64,000 nucleotides of DNA. It comes from Albimonas pacifica (lineage in GTDB: Bacteria; Pseudomonadota; Alphaproteobacteria; Rhodobacterales; Rhodobacteraceae). The notes under the pieces are model-generated. The model saw only the letters and a list, made by a program, of their open reading frames with translations, searched no databases and was not told the DNA's origin. A program made the translations under genes and the position numbers. Positions 25,092 through 33,920 of the stretch are shown here, in pieces; within the stretch, counting starts at the first letter, position 1; the number at the start of each line of letters is the position of its first letter. The stretch spans positions 186,001-250,000 of the forward strand of contig NZ_FOQH01000008.1 of assembly GCF_900113695.1 (NCBI RefSeq), in the 5' to 3' direction.

Positions 25092-27427
25092 CGGGTGGAG
25101 TTCCTGAGCGGGGTCTCGGGCACGGCGACGACGTTCGGCGTGGCGTAGCCGACGAGGTCGTCGGGCCCCTCGTAGCTGTAGTCGAGCACGTGGTCCCCGC
25201 CGCGGCGCAGCACCTCGCGCCCGGTGCGGGTGGGGGCCAGGGGATAGGCCATGATCCGCGCGCGCAGCGGTCGGTTCTGCGCGTCGCTGGCGATCACCGC
25301 GGCCCCGTGGCGGGTGTAGCGCTCCGAGGCGTAGCCGTCGGTCGGGCCGCGGTTCCAGCCGTCGGGGTTCCCCCGGGCGTCGTACTGGTAGATGTCGCGC
25401 CACTTCCGCTCGGGCCAGAGCCAGGGGTCGGCGTATTCGGCCTGGGTCTCGGCGCCGTCGTAGCTGATCGTCCGGATCCGGCCGTCGGCGTCGTATTCGC
25501 GCTCCTGCCGCGGGGGGAAGGCGACCGAGACGAAGGCCGGCGCGGACAGAGGCGCGCCCTCGACCTCGGCGAAGACCGCGATGTCGACGCGGTGCGAGCG
25601 CAGGCCCCGCGGCGGGGCGGCGACCGTATCGTGCCAGTCGACCTCGATCTGCGCGCGCTCGCCCCGCTCGCCGGCCGGGGTCACGCGCACCTTGTCGGGA
25701 TCGCCGCGCAGCACCCGCCAGCGGAAGGCGACGGGGCGCCCCTCGGGCCCGTTGCGCGCGGCGGCGGCGACCTCGAGGCGCAGGGTGCGCCCCGTGCCGC
25801 GGAAGGCGCGGGCGATCGCCGAGGGGGTGTCGAACAGCGTCTCCGACAGGCCGTCGCCGAACAGGGTGATGCCGGGCGTCGGCTGGCTCTCCTGCAGGAC
25901 CTGGAGGGTGACGAGCGGGGGGATCTGATCGGGCGTCAGCGCGTTCGCCATCTCGATCATCCGCAAGGGCTCGGCGGTCTTGGGATCGAAGACGGTGGGG
26001 TGGGCGGCGGCGGAGAGGTAATCCTCGTCGGTCTCGATCCCCTCCTGCCCGCGCCGCCACAGCATCTGCAGGGTGGGGGCGATCATCCGCCGGCGGATCA
26101 GCTCGGCCTTGGTGTCGGGGCGCAGCGCCGCCAGCATCATCGCCACCGCGCGCATCGCGGTGTGGGGCGAGCCGGAGCTGCCCTGGCTGACGATCATGTA
26201 GGGCGTGTTGGCGGGGAACACATCGCCGTAGAAGCCGTCGTGGTCCTTGTGCTCGGGGTAGATGTAGAGCTGGTTCGAGGCGTACTCGCGCCACAGCTCC
26301 TTCGGCGCGCCGGCCTTGGTCAGCCCCAGCCGCGCCATGCTGCGCCAGTAGGGCTTGCCGGTGTAGGCGGTCGAGGAGTTGCCGAAGATCGGCGGATAGT
26401 CCTCCCCGTCGAGCGAGACGGCGATGCCCTCGGCCAGGCCGTGGCCGAAGCCCTGGGCGCGCACGGCGGGCGAATGCTCGAGCCGCAGCAGCTGGCGGAA
26501 GACCCCGACCGGCAGGCGGGCGTGGTCGTCGTCGCGGTTCTCGTAGAAGTCGCCGCGGTTGCCGCTGGCGGCGCCCGAGGCGACCAGCCGGCGCAGCGCC
26601 TGCGCCTCGGGCGAGTCGCCGCCCATCACCAGCGGCTCGGGGCCGGTCGCGGCGGGCAGGATGAAGGCGGCGCGGACCACGCCGTCGACCTCGGACCAGG
26701 CGCTGTTCGATTCGGCGATCACCGCCTCGCCGTCGACGATCGGGGCGGGGATCATGACCGGCGCCGGGCGCGCGGTCCCGGGCGCGGGGCCCTGCATCGA
26801 GGCCAGCGCGGCCTGGAAGGCGGGGCGGCCCTGCAGGGGGGCGAAGACCTGGGCGCCGACGATCTGCTCGGGGCTGCGGAAGCCCGCGTCGGCGGCGGCC
26901 TGGAGCTGGGCCTCGGCCTCCTCCAGCCGGCCCTGGCGGGCGCGCAGCTGCGCCAGCGCCACGCGCAGGCCCTGCATCTTCGGCCAGACGGCGACGGCGC
27001 GCTGCAGGGCGGCGTCGCCCTCCACCGGTCGGCCGTCCTGGAACGCCTCGCGGATCTCGCCGAGCTGGGCCTGGAAGCGGGGGCGCTGGAAGACCGGCAC
27101 CTCTTCAGGGGTGGCGGCTTCGCGGGCGACGCGGGCGGCGTCCTCGCGGGCCTCGGCCTCGCGTTTCGCGCGCGCCTCGCGCTTCGCCTTGGCGTCGCCG
27201 CCGGTCTCCTGGGCGGAGGTCGGACCGGCGCCGAACGGCGCCCCCTCCCACGGCGACAGGACGGCGCCGCCCAGGACCGCGAGCGCGACGAGCGCGACGA
27301 GGCCGGCGGCCCGGCGGGGGCGCCCGGCGGCGGCGCGCGGAAGGCGGTCGGTCCAGCGGCGGCGACGGGTCAAACAACGGCTCCACAGATCGGCGGCGCG
27401 GTCGGCGGACCATGGACCGCGCCGCAC
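25088..27427 (-). CDS. Large exported protein of unknown function
   Basis: About 779 residues. A hydrophobic anchor or signal (AAGLVALVALAVLGGAVLSP, about 40-60) is followed by a charged Ala/Arg/Glu coiled region (75-110), a TPR-like helical stretch (about 115-205), and a large domain (220-770) with NRGDFYENRDDDHARLP, GNSSTAYTGKPYWRSMARLG, YIYPEHKDHDGFYGDVFPAN and SQGSSGSPHTAMRAV. The C-terminal part is beta-rich (VDIAVFAEVEG, FPPRQEREYDADGRIRTISY). I do not recognise the family. The start is uncertain: the in-frame codon at 27427 is GTG. It is coupled to the TPR methyltransferase. Confidence 0.7.
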   Translation of the reverse strand: MRRGPWSADRAADLWSRCLTRRRRWTDRLPRAAAGRPRRAAGLVALVALAVLGGAVLSPWEGAPFGAGPTSAQETGGDAKAKREARAKREAEAREDAARVAREAATPEEVPVFQRPRFQAQLGEIREAFQDGRPVEGDAALQRAVAVWPKMQGLRVALAQLRARQGRLEEAEAQLQAAADAGFRSPEQIVGAQVFAPLQGRPAFQAALASMQGPAPGTARPAPVMIPAPIVDGEAVIAESNSAWSEVDGVVRAAFILPAATGPEPLVMGGDSPEAQALRRLVASGAASGNRGDFYENRDDDHARLPVGVFRQLLRLEHSPAVRAQGFGHGLAEGIAVSLDGEDYPPIFGNSSTAYTGKPYWRSMARLGLTKAGAPKELWREYASNQLYIYPEHKDHDGFYGDVFPANTPYMIVSQGSSGSPHTAMRAVAMMLAALRPDTKAELIRRRMIAPTLQMLWRRGQEGIETDEDYLSAAAHPTVFDPKTAEPLRMIEMANALTPDQIPPLVTLQVLQESQPTPGITLFGDGLSETLFDTPSAIARAFRGTGRTLRLEVAAAARNGPEGRPVAFRWRVLRGDPDKVRVTPAGERGERAQIEVDWHDTVAAPPRGLRSHRVDIAVFAEVEGAPLSAPAFVSVAFPPRQEREYDADGRIRTISYDGAETQAEYADPWLWPERKWRDIYQYDARGNPDGWNRGPTDGYASERYTRHGAAVIASDAQNRPLRARIMAYPLAPTRTGREVLRRGGDHVLDYSYEGPDDLVGYATPNVVAVPETPLRNSTR

Positions 27428-27467
27428 CCCGCCGCAACCCGCGGCGGAGTCGCGGCCCGCGCCGCCC

Positions 27468-28286
27468 TCATCCCTCCGCCGCCATCGCCAGCGGGTCGAA
27501 GCTGCGCGGCGCCACGTCCAGCCGGTGCACGAAGCCGCCGGCGATCTCGGGGAACAGGCGGCGCACCAGCGGGTCGTGGCCAGGGATCACCAGCCCGGGC
27601 TGGGAGGCGAGCGCCTGGATCCGCCCGTAGCCCGCCAGCGTCTCCTCCATGTCGACGACGATGGGAAACGGCCGCCCCTGCAGGTAGTTGGCATAATAGT
27701 GGGAGGCGTCGGAGGCGAGGCACAGCCACCCCTCGCGGGTGCGCACCCGCACCGCCTGCAGCCCGCGGGAATGGCCGCCGATGCGGTGCACGGTGACGCC
27801 GGGGGCGACCTCGGCGTCGCCGTCGTGGAAGATCACCCGGCCGGAGAACACGTGGCGCACCATCTCGCAGACGTGCTCGGCGGTGAACGGGTGGCGCAGG
27901 TGCTCGTGGCACATGCAGGGGCCGGTGGCGAAGGCCATCTCGGCGGCCTGCAGGTGGAAGGTCGCGGCCGGATAGCGGTGCAGCCCGCCGGCGTGGTCGT
28001 AGTGCAGGTGGGTGACGATCACCGTGTCCACCGTCTCGGGCGAGAGGCCCAGCGGCGCCAGCGCTTCGTGCGGGGCGCGCTCGATCACCCGGCCGCGGCG
28101 GGCGCCCTCCTCGGCCTCGAAGCCGGTGTCGACCAGGATCGCCCGCTCGCCCGAGCGCAGCACCCAGGTGAAATAGTCGAGCGGCATCGGCCCGTCGTGC
28201 GGATCGCCGCCGATGAAGGCCTCGGCCCGCCTGCGCGCGGTCACCTCGCCGTACTTCAGGGCGTAGACCTCCCAGGTCCCGTCCAT
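27468..28286 (-). CDS. Metallo-beta-lactamase-fold hydrolase, AHL-lactonase-like
   Basis: 272 residues. The dimetal motif TxHxHxDH is present as VTHLHYDHAGG (His93, His95, Asp97, His98); GGHSRGLQAV, SDASHYYANY and a C-terminal PGHDPLVRR supply further ligands. The layout (DYFTWVLRSGERAILVDTGF at the start) matches the N-acyl-homoserine-lactonase branch of the MBL family, which opens lactone rings and can quench quorum sensing. The start has GGGAGGAG upstream. No LuxI/LuxR homologue is nearby, so the true lactone or ester substrate is open. It precedes a minus-strand uncharacterised gene. Confidence 0.85.
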   Translation of the reverse strand: MDGTWEVYALKYGEVTARRRAEAFIGGDPHDGPMPLDYFTWVLRSGERAILVDTGFEAEEGARRGRVIERAPHEALAPLGLSPETVDTVIVTHLHYDHAGGLHRYPAATFHLQAAEMAFATGPCMCHEHLRHPFTAEHVCEMVRHVFSGRVIFHDGDAEVAPGVTVHRIGGHSRGLQAVRVRTREGWLCLASDASHYYANYLQGRPFPIVVDMEETLAGYGRIQALASQPGLVIPGHDPLVRRLFPEIAGGFVHRLDVAPRSFDPLAMAAEG

Positions 28287-28379
28287 GCCGTCTCCTCCCG
28301 TGCGTTTCTGGTGCGGGCAGAGTGGCGGGACGGGGCCGGGATGGGAAGCCCGAAGGGGGTCGCCCTCCGGGCCCGGGGG

Positions 28380-29825
28380 TCAGCGCACCGGGGGCTTGCG
28401 GTCGGCCCAGGGCCGCGCCCGCTCCAGATCGGCGCAGAGCGACATCAGCATCGCGTCCTCGCCGAAGGCGGAGGCGAGCTGCACCCCGATCGGCAGCCCC
28501 TCGGCGTTCCAGTGGAGCGGGACAGAGGCCGCCGGCTGGCCCGAGACGTTGAAGGCCGCCGTGAAGGGCGAATAGTCCGCCACCCCGCCGGGCCCGAAGC
28601 GGAACGCCTCGAAGTCGCCGTGGGCATGGGTGAAGCGGCCGCATTCGGCGGGCGGTTCCCCAAGGGTAGGGGTCAGCAGCACGTCCATATCCGAAAGATA
28701 GCGCGCGAAGGCGCGGCCGAAGGCGTGGATGGTCTCGATGGCGGCGAGGTAGTCGGCGCCCGAGATCGTCTCGGCCAGCCGCTTGGCGTCGAGCGCCAGG
28801 GGCTCGACCTCGCCCGGCTGGATCGGCCGGCCGCGGGCGGCCTCGATGGCCTGCAGCGTGCGCGCGGTCCCGGCCGAGATCACCCGGGCGGTGGCGCGCA
28901 GCATGCCCATCACGTCGGCCTCGGGCAGCGAGGCCTCGAACACCTCGTGGCCCATCGAGGCGAGCAGGTCGGCGGCGTCCTCGGCCGCGGCCTTCGCGTC
29001 GGCATGGATCGGGGCGCCGGTGAAGGTGGTGGTCAGGAAACCGATGCGCAGCTTGCCCGGCGCGCGGTCGGCGGCCTGGGCGTAGCTGATCTCCATCGGC
29101 GGCGCGCAGTAGGGATCGCCCGGCATCGGGCCCGAGACCACGTCCATCAGGGCGGCGTTGTCGCGAACGGATCGCGTGACGAAGCCCGAGGACGACAGCC
29201 CCGCCCAGCCCTCGCCCACGCTCGGCCCCTGGCTGATCCGCGCGCGCGTCGGCTTGAAGCCGAAGAGCCCGCAGGAGGAGGCCGGGATCCGGGTCGAGCC
29301 CGCCCCGTCGGAGGCATGCGCCGCCGGCAGCACCCGCGCGGCCACCGCCGCCCCCGAACCGCCGGAGGAGCCGCCCGAGGTCCGCCCGAGGTTCCAGGGG
29401 TTGCGGGTGGGGCCGCCGTAGACCGCGCTCTCGGTCGCGGGGCCGCAGCCGAACTCGGGCGAGGTCCCGCGCCCGAAGGTGACCAGGCCTGCGTCGCGGA
29501 GCCGGGCGTAGAAGTGGGAATCGAAGGTCGGCTGCGAGCCCGCCAGCAGCTTCGACCCCGACGAGACCGGGAAGCCCACCGCCGCCGCGCCCAGGTCCTT
29601 GAGCACGAAGGGCACGCCGCGGAACGGCCCCTCGGGCAGGCCCTCGGCGATCAGGGCGCGGGCCGTCTCGGGGACGAGGTTGACCAGGGCGTTGATCTGC
29701 GGGTTCACCCGCTCGGCGCGGGCCAGCGCCTCGTCCAGCAGCTCGGACGGCGTGACCTCGCCCTTCGCGACAAGGCCCGCGAGGGCGGTGGCGTCGAGAT
29801 CTTCGTAGGCGTCGGAGAGGGACAT
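28380..29825 (-). CDS. Amidase-signature family hydrolase
   Basis: 481 residues, standard for the family. The Ser-cisSer-Lys triad is visible: Lys76 in GVPFVLKDLGA, cis-Ser in RTSGGSSGGSGAAVAA (about 153-154) and nucleophile Ser177 in DGAGSTRIPA. It hydrolyses an amide bond in the cytoplasm; similarity in arrangement suggests enzymes acting on carboxylic amides or cyclic oligoamides, but the substrate is not readable. It is upstream of the MBL lactonase by 93 bases in the same direction, so the two may be co-transcribed. GGAG lies before the start at 29825. Confidence 0.9.
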   Translation of the reverse strand: MSLSDAYEDLDATALAGLVAKGEVTPSELLDEALARAERVNPQINALVNLVPETARALIAEGLPEGPFRGVPFVLKDLGAAAVGFPVSSGSKLLAGSQPTFDSHFYARLRDAGLVTFGRGTSPEFGCGPATESAVYGGPTRNPWNLGRTSGGSSGGSGAAVAARVLPAAHASDGAGSTRIPASSCGLFGFKPTRARISQGPSVGEGWAGLSSSGFVTRSVRDNAALMDVVSGPMPGDPYCAPPMEISYAQAADRAPGKLRIGFLTTTFTGAPIHADAKAAAEDAADLLASMGHEVFEASLPEADVMGMLRATARVISAGTARTLQAIEAARGRPIQPGEVEPLALDAKRLAETISGADYLAAIETIHAFGRAFARYLSDMDVLLTPTLGEPPAECGRFTHAHGDFEAFRFGPGGVADYSPFTAAFNVSGQPAASVPLHWNAEGLPIGVQLASAFGEDAMLMSLCADLERARPWADRKPPVR

Positions 29826-29928
29826 GGCGCAGGCTCCGCTGGCAGAGGGGACGGCCCATGATGGCCCCCAACGCCCGCGGAGAAAAGATCCAACACGCCC
29901 GTATCGCGAGGCGATCCGGCCACCGCCC

Positions 29929-30279
29929 TCAGTCCGCGTGGCAGGCCGAGGCCTCGACCACCCGCCCGTCGGGCCCGAGGCGCAGCGTCTCCAGCGCCTC
30001 CACCCCGCGGTGGTTGCGGTAGGCGATGGCGAGCATCCCGTGGCCCGCGTAGACCTGCGTCACCGTGAAGGCGAGGTCGGGCTGGCGGGCGAGCGCCGCG
30101 CCCCAGTAGGCGCGCAGGGCCTCGAGGCCGCGCACCTCCCCCGATCCGACCAGCGCCGCCGCCTTGCGCGAGCGGAACACGACGTCGGGCGCGTAGTGGG
30201 CCAGGATCCGGTCGAGGTCATGGCTGTTCCAGGCGGCCTCCCAGTCCTCGGCGAAGGCGCGGGCGGCCTCGAGGTCCAT
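29929..30279 (-). CDS. NTF2-like (SnoaL/DUF4440-type) protein
   Basis: 116 residues, a single cone-shaped NTF2-like domain: FAEDWEAAWNSHDLDRILAH then YAPDVVFRSRKAA and VRGLEALRAYWGAALARQPD. Such domains are small hydrolases, isomerases or binding proteins; the function here is unknown. It starts 4 bases after the stop of the Gfo/Idh/MocA gene and is evidently translated from the same mRNA, which suggests action on a product of that oxidoreductase. Confidence 0.82.
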   Translation of the reverse strand: MDLEAARAFAEDWEAAWNSHDLDRILAHYAPDVVFRSRKAAALVGSGEVRGLEALRAYWGAALARQPDLAFTVTQVYAGHGMLAIAYRNHRGVEALETLRLGPDGRVVEASACHAD

Positions 30280-30283
30280 GGCC

Positions 30284-31405
30284 CTACTCGTCTCCGGAGG
30301 TGGGGTCGGGGGCGGCGAGACCGCGGAAGATCGCGGCCGCGGTCGGCTCCCAGGCGTCGGGGCGGTCGGGGTCGGGGGCCAGCATCTTGCCGGTGCGCGC
30401 CGATTCCTCCACCGCCAGCGCGGCCGCGAGGCTCATCAACGCGTCGTCCGCATCGACCAGCGGCGCCGCCTCGCCCCGGGCGACCCGGGCGAAATGGTCG
30501 AGCTGCGCCGCCCGCGGGTCCAGCGTCGGACTGGGCAGGGGCAGGCGCGACAGCGCGCGGGACCAGTCGCCCTTGCCCGCGCCGTTGTGGCGCCAGTAGG
30601 TCAGCGAGGGCAGGGACATCGCCCCCTCGGAGCCCACCAGGCGCAGCGCGTCCTCGCCGCTGCGCGCGATGTCCTCGTCGTCGCCGGTTCCCGCCTCCCA
30701 GCCCCAGGGCGAGAGCGCGACCGAGCTCAGCAGCGCCGTGGCCAGCGCGCCGGAGCGGAAGCGCAGCACCGCGCCGGCCGAGTCCGTCTCCGGCGACTGC
30801 GGCGTCGCGCGCGAGGTCAGCGCGCAGACCGAGACGATGTCGCCGATCAGCCAGCGCAGCAGGTCGACCTCGTTGGCGAACTGGGTCAGCGCGGCGCCCG
30901 AGCCCGAGCGCACCCGCCAGGCGAAGCCGCCGCCGTCCTCGGGCTGGCGCAGCATCCAGACCGCGTCGGCGGCCACGATCCGGCCCAGCAGCCCGCCCCG
31001 CGCGGCCTCGCGCGCGGCGGCGACGGCGGGATGGTGGCGGCGGTGGTGGCCCACCAGCAGGGGCGCGCCGGAGCGGGCGTAGGCGTCGCGGATGCGGCGG
31101 CCGTCGCGCAGCGACTGCGACAGGCCGCGGTCGGTCAGCGTCGGCAGGCCGCGCGCGGCCACCGCCTCGGCGGTCGAGGCGCGGCTGGCGATGGGCAGGG
31201 CGATGATCGCGGCGGCCACGCCGGCGGGCGCCTCGTCGAGCTCTGCCGCCACGGGAAACCCCGCCTCGGCCGCCCGCTCGCGCGCGCTGTCGGCGGGGTC
31301 GATGACCGCGAGCAGGGACAGCCCCTCGCAGTCGGCGGCGAGGCGCGCCTGGCGCAGGCCCTCGCGGCCGGCGCCGATGACGACGACGGGGACCCGGGCG
31401 CTCAT
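30284..31405 (-). CDS. Gfo/Idh/MocA-family NAD(P)-dependent oxidoreductase
   Basis: 373 residues. The Rossmann domain starts VPVVVIGAGREGLRQARLAA and continues AVIDPADSARERAAE; the catalytic-region segment LLVGHHRRHHPAVAAAREAA, where the usual EKP motif is altered (LTDRGLSQSLRD), is followed by a C-terminal sheet domain (GFAWRVRSGSGAALTQFANEVD). Family members oxidise sugars, inositols or related compounds. Loss of the EKP lysine makes the precise activity uncertain. The ATG at 31405 is chosen because the frame upstream lacks ATG; a GTG at 31513 would be unusually long. First gene of a pair with the NTF2-like protein. Confidence 0.85.
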   Translation of the reverse strand: MSARVPVVVIGAGREGLRQARLAADCEGLSLLAVIDPADSARERAAEAGFPVAAELDEAPAGVAAAIIALPIASRASTAEAVAARGLPTLTDRGLSQSLRDGRRIRDAYARSGAPLLVGHHRRHHPAVAAAREAARGGLLGRIVAADAVWMLRQPEDGGGFAWRVRSGSGAALTQFANEVDLLRWLIGDIVSVCALTSRATPQSPETDSAGAVLRFRSGALATALLSSVALSPWGWEAGTGDDEDIARSGEDALRLVGSEGAMSLPSLTYWRHNGAGKGDWSRALSRLPLPSPTLDPRAAQLDHFARVARGEAAPLVDADDALMSLAAALAVEESARTGKMLAPDPDRPDAWEPTAAAIFRGLAAPDPTSGDE

Positions 31406-31584
31406 GCCGGCACGCACGTCCCGGGGCGCGGCCGTGGCTGAGAGGGGAATGGCTTCGGCGTCGACATGAACGGAGTCTATAGGCAGATCAATCGAGGGCG
31501 GAAAAGGCTGCACGCATTCGCTTGACGCAACGTACTGACGGCAACCCGGGGTGGATCGGCGCCATTGCGACTCGCATCTGCATC

Positions 31585-31597
31585 ATTGTGGAACAAT
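31585..31597. promoter_or_regulatory. Candidate operator (inverted repeat) upstream of the Gfo/Idh gene
   Basis: ATTGT-GGA-ACAAT is a perfect 5-bp inverted repeat in an unusually AT-rich patch about 180 bases before the Gfo/Idh start. A TATAGA hexamer (minus strand, 31481-31476) lies between. It may bind a repressor controlling the pair. Speculative. Confidence 0.35.
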
Positions 31598-31684
31598 ACA
31601 CCACCTGATGCCGGTTGGGGCGGGGCCGCGCCCTTCGGCCGCCCCCGCCCCGCTCGCGGTCCCGGGCGGGCCGGGACATGAAGA

Positions 31685-31709
31685 AGCCCGCCGGCGTCGC
31701 CGGCGGGCT
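31685..31709 (-). terminator. Hairpin terminator of rhlE
   Basis: A perfect 12-bp inverted repeat (AGCCCGCCGGCG / CGCCGGCGGGCT) followed on the minus strand by TTCTTC, 27 bases past the rhlE stop. The T-tail is interrupted, so termination may be partial. Confidence 0.65.
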
Positions 31710-31736
31710 GCTGTCGCATCGCGATCCGGCGAGAGG

Positions 31737-33464
31737 TCAGGCGGCTTCGCTGCGCCGGTCGCTCTCGGCCTCGTCGTCTTCGGTCGAGACGCTGCGGCCC
31801 AGGATCCGCTCCAGGTTCACTTCGCGCAGCATGAAGGCGGGGACGTGGTCGCCCATGCCCACCACGGGGCCGCGGCGGCGCCCGCCCCGGTCGTTGCGGT
31901 CGGCGTTCCGATCCGGGGTCCGCTCGGCCGAGCGGTCGGCGGCGCGCTCGTCGCGGTCCCGCTCGCGTTCGCGGCGGGCGGGGCGCTCCTCGCGCTCGGC
32001 ATTGCGCTCGGCGGCGCGCGGGGCGGGGGCGGCGTCGCGGGGATCCTCGACGGGGGCCGCGTCGCGCGGGTCGTCCGAGGCGGCCTTGCGGCGGCGCGAG
32101 CTGCGGCGACGCTCCTTGGGGGCCTCCTCGGCCTCGGGCGCCTCGGCGGGCGCGGCGGCCTCGGGCTCCGACGCGGCGGTCTCGACCTCGGGCGTCTCGG
32201 CCTCGTCCTTCTTGCGGCCGCGCGCGGTGCGGGCCCGGCGGCGGGAGGCGCGGGCGGCCTCGCGCTCGGACGGTTCGGGGGCGCCCGCGGTCTCCTCGAC
32301 CTCGGGCTCGGCCTCGGCGGTCAGGGGGCTGTCCATCTTCGGCACTTCCTTGCCGATCATCTCCTCGATCTTGGCGAGGTGCTTCTCCTCGTGCGGGAAG
32401 CAGATCGAGATCGCCTTGCCCTTGCGCCCGGCGCGGCCGGTGCGCCCGATCCGGTGGACGTAGTCCTCGGAGTGGATGGGCATGTCGAAGTTGATCACGT
32501 GGGAGACCGAGGGGATGTCGAGCCCGCGGGCGGCCACGTCGGAGGCGACCAGCACCGTGATCTCGCCCGAGCGGAACCCGTCCAGCGTGCGGGTGCGCAC
32601 CGACTGGTCGAGGTCGCCATGCAGGGCGCCCACGTTGAAGTCATGCTTCTTGAGCGACTTGTAGACCACGTCCACGTCCCGCTTGCGGTTGCAGAAGACG
32701 ATGGCGTTGGTCAGGCTCTCGCCCTCGTTGCGCAGCAGGCGGCGCAGGATCTCGCGCTTGTCGCCGTCCGAGCGGTCCTTGCGCGACGGCTTGTGACGGA
32801 CCACGGCCTGGGTGATCGTCTCGGCCGTGCTCGCCTGGCGCGCCACCTCGACCCGCTGCGGGTTGTGCAGGAAGGTCTCGGTCAGGCGGGTGATCTCGGG
32901 GGGCATGGTCGCCGAGAAGAACAGCGTCTGACGGGTGAAGGGCAGCAGGCCGAAGATCCGCTCGAGGTCCGGGATGAAGCCCATGTCGAGCATCCGGTCG
33001 GCCTCGTCGACCACCATCACCTGCACCCCGGTCAGCATCAGCTTGCCGCGCTCGAAATGGTCGAGCAGGCGGCCGGGGGTGGCGATCAGCACGTCGACGC
33101 CGCGGTCGATCAGCTTGTCCTGGTCCTTGAACGAGACGCCGCCGATCAGCAGCGCCATCGTCAGCTTGTGGTGCTTGCCGTAGGTCTCGAAGTTCTCGGC
33201 CACCTGGGCGGCGAGCTCGCGCGTGGGGCACAGGATCAGCGAGCGCGGCATGCGCGCCTTGGCCCGGCCCTGGGCCAGGATCGTGATCATCGGGATGGTG
33301 AAGGCCGCGGTCTTGCCGGTGCCGGTCTGGGCGATGCCCAGCACGTCGCGGCCCATCAGGGCATGGGGAATCGCCTGCGCCTGGATCGGCGTGGGCGTCT
33401 CGTAGCCGGCCTCTTCGACGGCCTGCAGCACCTTGGGGTCGAGATCGAGATCGGAGAATTTCAT
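31737..33464 (-). CDS. rhlE: DEAD-box RNA helicase (RhlE type)
   Basis: 575 residues. The helicase core (1-375) shows the Q motif (YETPTPIQAQAIP), AQTGTGKTAAF (Walker A), DEAD in VDEADRMLDMGF, SATMPPEI, VASDVAARGLDIP and HRIGRTGRAGRKG. The remaining 200 residues are a disordered, charge-rich tail with Arg/Glu/Asp repeats (RRERERDRDERAADRS), ending in a more conserved VPAFMLREVNLERIL. It unwinds RNA during ribosome assembly or decay and is often cold-induced. Start at 33464 has AAGGAC upstream; a promoter candidate lies about 100 bases upstream. Confidence 0.9.
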   Translation of the reverse strand: MKFSDLDLDPKVLQAVEEAGYETPTPIQAQAIPHALMGRDVLGIAQTGTGKTAAFTIPMITILAQGRAKARMPRSLILCPTRELAAQVAENFETYGKHHKLTMALLIGGVSFKDQDKLIDRGVDVLIATPGRLLDHFERGKLMLTGVQVMVVDEADRMLDMGFIPDLERIFGLLPFTRQTLFFSATMPPEITRLTETFLHNPQRVEVARQASTAETITQAVVRHKPSRKDRSDGDKREILRRLLRNEGESLTNAIVFCNRKRDVDVVYKSLKKHDFNVGALHGDLDQSVRTRTLDGFRSGEITVLVASDVAARGLDIPSVSHVINFDMPIHSEDYVHRIGRTGRAGRKGKAISICFPHEEKHLAKIEEMIGKEVPKMDSPLTAEAEPEVEETAGAPEPSEREAARASRRRARTARGRKKDEAETPEVETAASEPEAAAPAEAPEAEEAPKERRRSSRRRKAASDDPRDAAPVEDPRDAAPAPRAAERNAEREERPARRERERDRDERAADRSAERTPDRNADRNDRGGRRRGPVVGMGDHVPAFMLREVNLERILGRSVSTEDDEAESDRRSEAA

Positions 33465-33561
33465 TAACGGTCCTTTGCGGAGTGGATCTGCGGTCACGTG
33501 AGTGGACCGCTGTTCTCCGCGCGGTCCCGTCGTCGCGCGCCCGGACGGCGCGTCTGGCGGC

Positions 33562-33590
33562 CTATTTGCCCAGATGGACGCGAAAGTCAA
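33562..33590 (-). promoter_or_regulatory. Candidate promoter of rhlE
   Basis: On the minus strand TTGACT (33590-33585), then 17 bases, then AAATAG (33567-33562). The start would fall near 33553, giving a leader of about 90 bases. The -10 is weak. Confidence 0.35.
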
Positions 33591-33784
33591 CGAAACCGGC
33601 GCGAAACGGGCGGATTGGACGCAGATTTCCTTTCGCCGTCCCCGCAAGGACCGCCTCGGGACGGCCCGGGCGGAGGTTTCGCCCCGCCCCGGCGACTCGC
33701 TCCCGGCCGGCGAGGGGCGGGAGCCGGCGGCCCGGCAGGATCATGACCGGAAAGTAAATGCGCATCATTCATGTTATTGGTTCT

Positions 33785-33810
33785 TTAACAAGTTGTTAAA
33801 TGCGCTTTAA
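33785..33810 (+). promoter_or_regulatory. Two overlapping CtrA boxes (TTAA-N7-TTAA-N7-TTAA)
   Basis: TTAA occurs at 33785, 33796 and 33807, spaced exactly 7 bases apart, giving two full CtrA consensus sites that share the middle half-site; the last reads TTAACCAT, the classical half-site. In a genome this GC-rich such a pattern is unlikely by chance. If CtrA activates from here, transcription should begin roughly 30-40 bases downstream, which argues against the ATG at 33813 as the start of the next gene. Confidence 0.75.
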
Positions 33811-33920
33811 CCATGGGGATCGCTACTGGCTGCATGGATCTCGACGTCTGGTCGAGATCGCCAGAAACGGAATGCAGACCCATGGCGACCAACCCCAGGA
33901 TCGTCGGAAGGACCGGCGAG

